From Heliopora coerulea (taxonomy: Eukaryota > Cnidaria > Anthozoa > Scleralcyonacea > Helioporidae): a stretch of 64,000 bases of DNA. The notes under the pieces were generated by a model. It saw nothing but the letters and a program-made list of their open reading frames with translations. It was not told where the DNA came from and did no database searches. Of the stretch, positions 53,590 through 59,707 are shown in pieces; position 1 is the first letter of the stretch, and each line of letters starts with the position of its first letter. The position numbers were made by a program, and so were the translations under genes. Location: NCBI GenBank assembly GCA_030142905.1, contig JASJOG010000166.1, positions 496,001 through 560,000 on the forward strand. The letters are read 5' to 3'.

Positions 53590-53740
53590 AGTAGTATGCA
53601 AAATGGGGATTCGAGGACACTTTTTTCGGGAGTTCAGGAAATTTTTTCTATTCTCGCAAAGCATGATGGGAATGACGTCACCACCTTTCAACCATTATCA
53701 AATTCTCAGAATTTACTTCCGGTTTTCCATAACCTGTCAA
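53590..53740 (+). other. Probable left terminus of an integrated Polinton-like element
   Basis: At 53590 the satellite breaks off inside a monomer just after GTGAAAC and unrelated sequence begins with AGTAGTATGCAAAATGGGG. Polinton/Maverick termini characteristically begin with AG and sit in terminal inverted repeats flanked by 6-bp target duplications. Here the candidate target site would be TGAAAC (53584-53589). The terminal stretch is richer in GC than what follows and holds transcription-factor-like sites. The opposite terminus is not in the window, so the inverted repeat and target duplication cannot be confirmed. Confidence 0.6.
53661..53724. promoter_or_regulatory. Cluster of ZNF143-like, CRE and ETS-like sites
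   Basis: Three motifs known from metazoan TATA-less promoters sit within 64 bp. GCATGATGGGAAT (53661-53673) is, in reverse complement, close to the ZNF143/SBS core TTCCCA..ATGC. TGACGTCA (53673-53680) is a perfect palindromic CRE. ACTTCCGGT (53715-53723) is an exact reverse ETS/GABP site. Together they look like a host-type promoter in the element's terminus. The assignments come from motif resemblance only. Confidence 0.4.
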
Positions 53741-53779
53741 TCATTTTAATAACCTACCAAATCTGATTCAAACCATATT

Positions 53780-54065
53780 TTCAAAATTAATTAAATTGGT
53801 CAATTTTGTCACAATCAAATTTTTTACATTTGTCACATTATAAAAATTAATCAATTTGTTCAATTTTGTCACATTTGTCACATTATCAAATTGGTCAATT
53901 TTGTCATATTTTTCACATTATAAAAATTAATCAAATTGGTCAATTTTGTCATATTTGTCTCATTTTTCATATTTGTCACATTTATCTCATTATCAAAATT
54001 AATCAAATTGGTCAATTTTGTCACATTTGTCATATTTGTCACATTATCAAAATTAATCAATTTTG
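53780..54065. repeat. AT-rich minisatellite with 9-bp sub-repeat
   Basis: Degenerate units of about 45-75 bp are built from AATTAATCAAATTGGTCAATTTTGTCA followed by variable numbers of 9-mers of the type CA(T/C)ATTTGT. Both strands are open for about 60 codons only because the period is a multiple of three. It lies between the presumed terminus and the first gene. The stretch from 54070 to 54292 is AT-rich and holds no gene I can support. Confidence 0.85.
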
Positions 54066-54283
54066 TTTTAAATAAAAAATGTATGATATAGTTTTAAGAA
54101 ATACTAATGGATATTTATTTACAATTTGTAAAAAATGTTTGAAAATTTTAAATTTTTACCTAAGATTTAGTAAATTGTTTAGATTTTTTTGGAATAATGT
54201 TTTTAAACTTTATATTTATATTTCAGAACCTAGGACATTTCGATGTAAAATTTTTAGAAAAATTAGTTATTATCAAAATTTAA

Positions 54284-54295
54284 TATAAATAAATG
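54284..54295 (+). promoter_or_regulatory. TATA-like box abutting the start codon
   Basis: TATAAATAAATG, one A shorter than the 13-mer TATAAAATAAATG that precedes other genes of this element. The last three bases are the start codon of the 54293 gene. Confidence 0.45.
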
Positions 54296-54694
54296 GGTAA
54301 TTGTATTTCAAAAACAAAATGTAAAAATAATCCAAATACTTCACACCATTCAAGTATTGAAAATTCTAAAAATAAAAAATCAAATACAAATATTGATATA
54401 AATCTTTATGGTTATCCACCAATAAATTTTAGAAAAGTTCAAAAAAGTGGTTTTAGAATTGGTGCTCATGTTGATATTGGTTTTAAAGATTTTGAAGCTG
54501 GTGCAACCTTTGGAAGAAATTTTGTTCAAGAAATTAATTTTTCAGAAAATAATAATCATTTAAAATTACTAAAATCTTTTGAAAATGAAGATAAAAGTGA
54601 CGTAGAAAAAGATAAAATAATTGCTTCATTGATTAATTTAAAAAATGAACATGTTGACAAACCAAAACCACAAAAAGATAGAGAATCGGATTAA
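54293..54694 (+). CDS. Putative N-myristoylated virion or membrane protein, 133 aa
   Basis: I do not recognise a family. The N-terminus MGNCISK fits the eukaryotic N-myristoylation pattern: Gly2, Ser6, and Lys7 following. Cys4 offers a palmitoylation site. This is the classic dual-acylation arrangement of proteins held at the inner face of membranes. A low-complexity Asn/Ser/Lys stretch follows (residues 8-36). Next is a Gly-rich segment with alternating aromatic residues (about 52-78), then a charged C-terminus. The start is preceded by TATAAATAA and is the only sensible one. The gene runs rightward and ends 43 bp before the convergent 174-aa gene, with an AATAAA at 54716-54721 as a possible polyadenylation signal. 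Acylation and membrane role are inferred from the motif. Confidence 0.65.
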   Translation: MGNCISKTKCKNNPNTSHHSSIENSKNKKSNTNIDINLYGYPPINFRKVQKSGFRIGAHVDIGFKDFEAGATFGRNFVQEINFSENNNHLKLLKSFENEDKSDVEKDKIIASLINLKNEHVDKPKPQKDRESD

Positions 54695-54715
54695 AAATTA
54701 ATTTTGTAATTTTAT

Positions 54716-54721
54716 AATAAA
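54716..54721 (+). terminator. Possible polyadenylation signal AATAAA
   Basis: AATAAA lies 22 bp downstream of the stop codon of the 133-aa gene, in the 43-bp spacer between convergent genes. AT-rich context makes chance occurrence likely. Confidence 0.3.
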
Positions 54722-54737
54722 TCAATATATTATAAAA

Positions 54738-55262
54738 TTAATTTGTTGGTGATTTTGGTTTGTCAGCACGTTTTTTAATAACATGTTTTCCAACCGTAAT
54801 ACCACCAGATAATATTCCAAGATATGGTAGATACGGAGTTAACCCCCCAACCACAGATTTTACATCTCTTTTTAGTAATTTATCTCTCACCAATTCTTTT
54901 TCCAATTCTTCACTACTTTCAATTGCTTCTAAACCACCTAATAAATCCGCAAATTTACTAATTAATAAATCTGTTAAAAATGCATTTGTTTTTTCCGTTT
55001 GTTTTACTTCATATTCAGCATAAATTTTTGATATAACTTTATCACTTGATTTTTTCAAATTTTGAACTGATTGAGAAATTTCTCCATCTTCAGATAATCT
55101 TATCAATTCTTCACTTTTTTTCATTATTTCTTTTTTAACATCATCTTGCGTTTTGTGTTCTTGAGCACTCTCGGGTGTGTTTGATTCCATTTGCGGAATT
55201 TCTATATGTTTATTCATTTCATGTGTTTCACACGTTTCACATGTTTCACGATTCTCGTTCAT
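54738..55262 (-). CDS. Unknown protein with C-terminal hydrophobic segment, 174 aa
   Basis: No family recognised. The N-terminus is acidic with Cys-Glu-Thr repeats (residues 6-15). Residues about 40-130 are charged and probably helical or coiled. Residues about 137-162 form a Gly/Pro/Leu-rich hydrophobic stretch that could span or insert in a membrane, followed by a short basic tail. Its start overlaps the 3' end of the packaging ATPase gene by 17 bp. The start codon is preceded by TATAAAATTA, one mismatch from the element's common pre-start motif, even though this lies in ATPase coding sequence. It is the last gene of the leftward block. A minor structural role is possible but not shown. Confidence 0.6.
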   Translation of the reverse strand: MNENRETCETCETHEMNKHIEIPQMESNTPESAQEHKTQDDVKKEIMKKSEELIRLSEDGEISQSVQNLKKSSDKVISKIYAEYEVKQTEKTNAFLTDLLISKFADLLGGLEAIESSEELEKELVRDKLLKRDVKSVVGGLTPYLPYLGILSGGITVGKHVIKKRADKPKSPTN

Positions 55263-55875
55263 TAATTTTATAGCAAAATGGAAAAATTAAATTTATTTCC
55301 AAAAATGAATATTTTTTTGTTTTCAAAGTTTCTAAAATTTTTTCCAATTCTTTACGGTCATCCACACCACTTGCGGACCGTAGGTCTAAATATTCTTGAA
55401 TTATTGTTGTCATATCTTTTTTATTTGGATTATAAAATGTGACTAATTTTGAAATATTTTCTCTAAATGGTTTTGCAATACTTGTAAATTGTTGTGTAAT
55501 TACAACTACGGAAAGATTATAGTGTCTAGCGCTAAATCCTAACTTAACTAATTCACTTGTTCTATTTTTTACATTTTTTCCACTTGTGCAATCATCAAGA
55601 ATAATTAAACTTTTGGTTCCTTTGGAAAAATTTACTATAAATTTTAGCCAATCTTCAACATTGTCTTGATCGCAAGGAATAGCAATAAAGTCTTCATCTT
55701 TATCATATTTCCAATTTTCATAAGTTTTATTCCATTCAAACGTAGGACAAATTAGAAAAATATAATCAAAATAATTTTTATATTCATTTTCTATAAAATC
55801 CAAAAGATATTTTGTTTTTCCACAAGCAGTCATTCCAACAATTATCATATTAAATGGTTTAATTTCATAATTCAT
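55246..55875 (-). CDS. A32/FtsK-HerA-type genome-packaging ATPase, 209 aa
   Basis: This is a P-loop ATPase that in Polintons, virophages and large DNA viruses drives DNA into the preformed capsid. Walker A is GMTACGKT at residues 14-21. Walker B is LIILDDC at about 90-96, with the acidic pair expected for catalysis. A polar strand ending in TQQ (about 127-129) sits where sensor residues lie in the family. The protein begins close to the P-loop and its length of about 210 aa fits the short A32-like ATPases. It starts 16 bp downstream of the probable major capsid gene and overlaps the following gene. Adjacency of ATPase and capsid genes is usual in this virus group. The reading frame is intact. 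Confidence 0.85.
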   Translation of the reverse strand: MNYEIKPFNMIIVGMTACGKTKYLLDFIENEYKNYFDYIFLICPTFEWNKTYENWKYDKDEDFIAIPCDQDNVEDWLKFIVNFSKGTKSLIILDDCTSGKNVKNRTSELVKLGFSARHYNLSVVVITQQFTSIAKPFRENISKLVTFYNPNKKDMTTIIQEYLDLRSASGVDDRKELEKILETLKTKKYSFLEINLIFPFCYKINERES

Positions 55876-55891
55876 TTTTTATTTTTGTTTT

Positions 55892-57130
55892 TTAAAATTG
55901 GATTGAAGATAAATCTTTATTTACAATGTTTAATAATCCATCACTTATAACAAATATATAACACATTACATTTGCAGAAATAGCAGTTTTTTTAATTTCT
56001 AGTAGTAATGCAGACTGCGTGTTTACTAATTTTTTACCAGTTCCATAAACAAAGTTGTCATCTAATGTTCTTAAATCTATACATAATGCAAAAGAATCTT
56101 TGTAGAATTTTTCAATATCCATAACTGCATCGCAATCAAAATAATTACAACGAAATATTCTATGAGCTTCCTCAAAAAATCTACGTTTGGGTAATCCTTG
56201 GGAATATATGCTATTTGGTACTCCCTCAACACTAATTTTAACATCTGTTATATTTGGATAAATAAATTGTTCACTATTTGTAACAGTTTTATTTCTAAAT
56301 AGCAACACAACCGCTTTCATACTTTTTCGTGGAATATTTATGGTTTCATTATGTAAAGTTGCATCTTTATCCCATTCTACTCTTTTCATTAAAGTTACAT
56401 AATTATAAGATAATGATCTTCCTGTGGTGTATTTTGTTAAAACATCAGCTGCTAAATCTTGATTTTCAATCGTTTCATATTCCAATTCTAAATTTTCTAA
56501 AGTATAACCACCAACACTTTCTCCACTTTGTGCTACCATAATTTCACTAGCTTTTGGAAAAGTTAAAACATATTGAAAATTGTTAATCATTCCATGAGGA
56601 GCATATAACCCATGATCTGAAAGTATTTTTTCTAATTTTAAACATTGTTTTGTTCCATAAATATCATACATTAATTTATCACTAACTTTTTCAGCACTTC
56701 CACTTGTAACTCCACTATCATCTTTTGAAATTAATTTTCTAAGGTTTTCTCTAGCGATTCCATATTCAACCATATCTGCTCTTTCAGATTCATTTTTCCA
56801 TAGATCTTTGTAAATTTCCAAAATAGATTCTCCACTATTATCATAAACAATTTCTTCAGCAAATTTAACAACTAATCTTTTCTTTAACAATTTTGATAAA
56901 TTATTTAAAAACCAAGACTTTGTATTTTTATTTTTAAAATTAAATAATAATCTTAATGAATCAGGTACAAGACACAAATTAGGGTTTAATTTTGGAATAT
57001 CTATATAAAGGTCTTCTTCTGGATTTACTGAATTTGGATTTAAAGTTACAACATGTCTTGTTCTGGTTCCTTTAATTTCACCCATTTTTGATCTTTTATA
57101 TCCTGGATATAATTTGTTTTCTCTATTCAT
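55892..57130 (-). CDS. Probable major capsid protein (double jelly-roll), 412 aa
   Basis: A mainly beta-type protein without signal peptide or membrane segment. Three features suggest a hexon-like MCP. It has an N-terminal part with alternating hydrophobic strands, leading to a FNFKNKNTKSWFLNN segment. A GVPNSIYSQG loop at about 300 is followed by an aromatic/basic helix. A C-terminal FYKDSFALCIDLR strand (about 342-354) resembles the closing strand of Polinton/adintovirus capsid proteins. Its position directly upstream of the packaging ATPase agrees. Family membership is from remembered pattern, not alignment, and 412 aa is at the short end for such proteins. Structure prediction would settle whether two jelly rolls are present. 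The 525-aa protein encoded at 59705 is the alternative MCP candidate. Frame intact; starts 26 bp after the preceding gene. Confidence 0.55.
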   Translation of the reverse strand: MNRENKLYPGYKRSKMGEIKGTRTRHVVTLNPNSVNPEEDLYIDIPKLNPNLCLVPDSLRLLFNFKNKNTKSWFLNNLSKLLKKRLVVKFAEEIVYDNSGESILEIYKDLWKNESERADMVEYGIARENLRKLISKDDSGVTSGSAEKVSDKLMYDIYGTKQCLKLEKILSDHGLYAPHGMINNFQYVLTFPKASEIMVAQSGESVGGYTLENLELEYETIENQDLAADVLTKYTTGRSLSYNYVTLMKRVEWDKDATLHNETINIPRKSMKAVVLLFRNKTVTNSEQFIYPNITDVKISVEGVPNSIYSQGLPKRRFFEEAHRIFRCNYFDCDAVMDIEKFYKDSFALCIDLRTLDDNFVYGTGKKLVNTQSALLLEIKKTAISANVMCYIFVISDGLLNIVNKDLSSIQF

Positions 57131-57156
57131 TTTTTATTATATAAAAAAATTTTTTT

Positions 57157-57492
57157 TTAATCTTTATCCTTTTTATTTTTCTTTCGGTATTCTTTATACC
57201 TTCGGTATTCATTGTATAAAAAGTAAGTAATTGCAATAACTAATATCCATAAATTTTTAGCTAGAAAAGCAATACCTTTTGCTCCCCAAGATAATATTTG
57301 AGAAATTAAATTTAAAACTGCTGAAATAACTGCACCAAAATTTTTACCTATATTTGCAATTGCTTTTGCTAATTTTCCAACTGCATTTGCACCTTTTTTC
57401 AATACGTTTCTTGCTTGCATAACTATTACTGTAATTATACCTGCTACAGAAATAGCAACTGCTGATAAACCTGCGAGATTTTCTTTTGCCAT
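57157..57492 (-). CDS. Small hydrophobic, probably membrane-active protein, 111 aa
   Basis: No named family recognised. Residues about 7-26 are a Val/Ile/Ala-rich hydrophobic helix. Residues about 30-80 are Gly/Ala/Leu-rich with regularly spaced Lys and look amphipathic. Residues about 83-96 form a second strong hydrophobic segment, and the C-terminus is highly basic (RRYKEYRKKNKKDKD). Such Ala/Gly-rich, two-helix proteins with basic tails occur among minor virion proteins of Polinton and adintovirus-like elements, where a membrane-disrupting or DNA-binding role has been suggested. That assignment is inference. The start lies inside the end of the preceding gene (49-bp overlap), a sign of real compact gene packing. 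Confidence 0.6.
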   Translation of the reverse strand: MAKENLAGLSAVAISVAGIITVIVMQARNVLKKGANAVGKLAKAIANIGKNFGAVISAVLNLISQILSWGAKGIAFLAKNLWILVIAITYFLYNEYRRYKEYRKKNKKDKD

Positions 57493-58178
57493 TTTTTAAA
57501 TCTTTCTAATCTTCCTAGATCAGATTCTTCAGCATTTTCATTTAAAATTTGTATTCCTTCTTCACTGATTGGTCTTTCATCATTTTCAAGTCTTGTTTTA
57601 TCTGCATATAATTTTGCAATTTCTGAAAAACTCTTATATATACTTTTTTGAGGTTCAGCTGTTTCTAAATCAGCTTTATTTACCCAATATTCATATTCTC
57701 TATCAAATGATTTAATTTTTTCGCGTAAAACATTTTTTCTTTCATTTTCTGTTAAATCAAAATATTCTTCACCACCAACCGGAGAGACAGCTTCTTCAAA
57801 ATTTAATAAACCTCTAAATTCTCTTAATTCATCTGAATCAAATAATGATCTTCTTGGATCATTTACATCTTCAATTAATTTAATCAAGTTATTTTCATCA
57901 ATTATTCTATTAACTTCATAATCAATTTGTGAAATTGTATCTTCAACTATTTTTTCTCTCTCGGTTTTTCTCATATCATAATTTCCCCCATTAGATATTT
58001 TTTTATCTATAATATAATCTGGTGTTTTTTTATATTCTTGTTTTGCTTTTTCTAAAATATCTCTGAATTCATTAACATAATTCTTATTCCATTTTACAAA
58101 TAATTCTGGTTCATTGTCATCACTGACATTACCAATTTTTTTATCTTTGTAAATAATTGAAAAATTACCCTTTTTCAT
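57444..58178 (-). CDS. Unknown charged, helical protein, 244 aa
   Basis: No family recognised. The protein is rich in Glu, Lys, Asn and Asp, with no hydrophobic segment. Long stretches (about 30-110 and 150-210) look alpha-helical and possibly coiled coil. I start it at the ATG at 58178 because the frame opens further upstream only through a TTG at 58185-58187. With that start it overlaps the 125-aa gene by 14 bp. Its end overlaps the hydrophobic-protein gene by 49 bp. Position between integrase and capsid genes suggests a scaffolding or core role, which is speculative. Confidence 0.6.
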   Translation of the reverse strand: MKKGNFSIIYKDKKIGNVSDDNEPELFVKWNKNYVNEFRDILEKAKQEYKKTPDYIIDKKISNGGNYDMRKTEREKIVEDTISQIDYEVNRIIDENNLIKLIEDVNDPRRSLFDSDELREFRGLLNFEEAVSPVGGEEYFDLTENERKNVLREKIKSFDREYEYWVNKADLETAEPQKSIYKSFSEIAKLYADKTRLENDERPISEEGIQILNENAEESDLGRLERFKKWQKKISQVYQQLLFL

Positions 58179-58542
58179 TTCTTTCAAACCTAGTTTTTTC
58201 TAACAATATTGTATTATTTTCTCCATTTTTCTTTTCAGGGATGAAATCAAATATTTTTTTGAAAGTATTTTTTTTACCAAAAGTCATTGATCTTTTAACT
58301 CCTCCTAAATTTTTTAATTTTTTTAAAAAACCTTTAGACTCAGGGTCTTTAACTCTAGTTACTCTGGTGTTTTGGTCTGGGAGTAATATAGTTGTTTCTC
58401 CAGTATCTAAATTTGTATCAGCAAAATTTCCCCCACTTGTTTCTCCCTCCTCACGGTCTTCAGCCTCACGGTCCTCGCGGTATTCCTCTTCTTCTATATT
58501 TCTATTATTTAATTCTATATCATCAAAACCGTTATTATCCAT
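58165..58542 (-). CDS. Unknown protein with acidic N- and basic C-terminal halves, 125 aa
   Basis: No family recognised. Residues about 15-36 are almost entirely Glu, Asp and Arg. The middle is polar with a TTILLPDQN segment (about 50-58). Residues about 68-100 are Lys- and Gly-rich and basic (KGFLKKLKNLGGVKRS). Charge-segregated small proteins of this type can bind nucleic acid, but nothing specific is visible. It starts 5 bp downstream of the integrase stop and its ATG is preceded by the exact motif TATAAAATAA. The antisense frame of similar length at this place lacks any such signal and I treat it as a shadow. Confidence 0.6.
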   Translation of the reverse strand: MDNNGFDDIELNNRNIEEEEYREDREAEDREEGETSGGNFADTNLDTGETTILLPDQNTRVTRVKDPESKGFLKKLKNLGGVKRSMTFGKKNTFKKIFDFIPEKKNGENNTILLEKTRFERNEKG

Positions 58543-58552
58543 TTATTTTATA
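58540..58552 (-). promoter_or_regulatory. Pre-start motif TATAAAATAAATG
   Basis: Exact 13-mer ending in the start codon of the 125-aa gene. It is identical to the motifs at 61278, 61981 and 63215 on the other strand. Confidence 0.5.
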
Positions 58553-59683
58553 TGTTTTGAATATTTTCTTCTGCAATCCAAGAATTATGTTTATTGTCAT
58601 AACCTAACCACTTTACCAACACCATATTTTTACCTTTGACTTTTTTTCTTTTTAATCTTTTCTCTACTTTATACAGACCGCTCACATCACCCTTTTTATT
58701 AACAGCAGATAATTCCTGTTCATAAAATTTCCCAATGATTGGTTCTCCATCAAGGTCTTCCACTTCATACATGTTTGGGTCACCTCTAAATATTTTTACA
58801 ATTTTAAAAATTTCTTCTGTAAAATTAGCTTCATAACCTTTTTTAAAGATATTCTTATATTTAGAAATCCTAACAGTATCACCAATTTTGAATTTAGGTA
58901 AAGGTAAATCCCCCAATGGGTGACCATATAGTGTATTCCACACTTGGTCTTTGTTAGATTCATTCACATCAACAGGTTTCATTAATATACTACTGTGTTT
59001 AGTATTATTATAATTGTATACGAGGTTTTTCAAAACGTCAGTCCAATTATAAGTTTCATTTTTATAAAAATATTTCCACATGGATGTTTTTAGGGTTCGG
59101 TTAAATCTTTCAACTATAGCTGCTTTTTTTACAGATTTAGAGGAAAAATATTCAACATCATATTCCTTCAATAACCACTTTACACCAACATTATAAAACT
59201 CGTTTCCTTCGTCAAATTGAGCTACATTTGGATATTTACCAAATCTTTTTTTGAATTTTCTAAGTAATTTTCCAACAGCTATCGTCATGTTGTAAGTATC
59301 TTTTCTGTAAACAGGAATAGCAAACGCATATCGACTCAAAATTTCAACAGCAGTAAGAATCCAGTAATAATCTTCATTATCTTTTTATATTTTTTCATAT
59401 CAATTAAATCCATTTGTATTTGATCACCTAAATCTTTAACAAATGTTTTTTGAAATTTATGTCTTCTAACAATTGCTTTGTATCTTGTAAAAGTATCTTG
59501 TGTTTTTAACCAGTCTTGTACAATTTTTCTACTAACATTTAACCCCTTTGGAAGTCTGTCTTTTGCTTTTTGATAAAGTCTTTCTGCAGATTGATAACCT
59601 GTTTCTGGGTTGTAGTAAATGTTTCTCAACTCTTGTTCAATAACGTTTTTATTGTGACTAAGCTTCGCTGTGTCTTGGTTCAT
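58548..59683 (-). pseudogene. Polinton-type DDE integrase with chromodomain, frameshifted
   Basis: A retroviral-type (rve) integrase, the enzyme that joins the element's ends to host DNA. The N-terminal part (from ATG at 59683) carries the first catalytic Asp in QIQMDLIDM (Asp92 of that frame). The frame then closes at 59336 after a missing base or -1 shift in the A-rich run near 59385-59400. The other frame continues the protein without interruption to 58548. It contains the second Asp in QFDEGNEF and the Glu in AAIVERFN, 33 residues between them. The C-terminus is a chromodomain with the expected aromatic positions (YKVEKRL, VKWLGY, NSWI). I see no N-terminal HHCC zinc finger. Both halves are otherwise intact, so this may be recent decay, an assembly error or, less likely, programmed frameshifting. 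Confidence 0.92.
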
Positions 59684-59707
59684 TTATTTTTATTAAAATA
59701 AATAATG
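59681..59707. promoter_or_regulatory. Divergent start region of 21 bp between two genes
   Basis: Only 21 A/T bases separate the leftward integrase ATG (59683) from the rightward ATG of the 525-aa protein (59705). On each strand the start is preceded by AAAATAAAT-like sequence. The spacer must hold signals for both directions, or the promoters lie within the neighbouring coding regions. Confidence 0.5.

Noticed and set aside
53866..54075. Open frames on both strands over the minisatellite
   Set aside because: They result from a repeat period divisible by three. The products are simple His/Ile/Cys or Asn/Thr repeats with no start signal.
54079..54288. 69-codon rightward frame before the 133-aa gene
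   Set aside because: Composition follows the AT-rich DNA (Phe, Leu, Lys, Tyr, Asn), there is no pre-start motif, and it ends just before the next ATG. A very small gene cannot be excluded.
58157..58639. 160-codon rightward frame antisense to the 125-aa gene and the integrase end
   Set aside because: It spans two minus-strand genes, is Phe/Ser/Leu-rich as antisense frames are, and has no pre-start motif, whereas the opposing gene has the exact motif.
58187..59339. Starts at 58187 (244-aa gene) and 59339 (second half of integrase)
   Set aside because: Both are TTG codons, not ATG. The first gene is better started at the ATG at 58178, and the second segment is the continuation of the integrase past a frame break.
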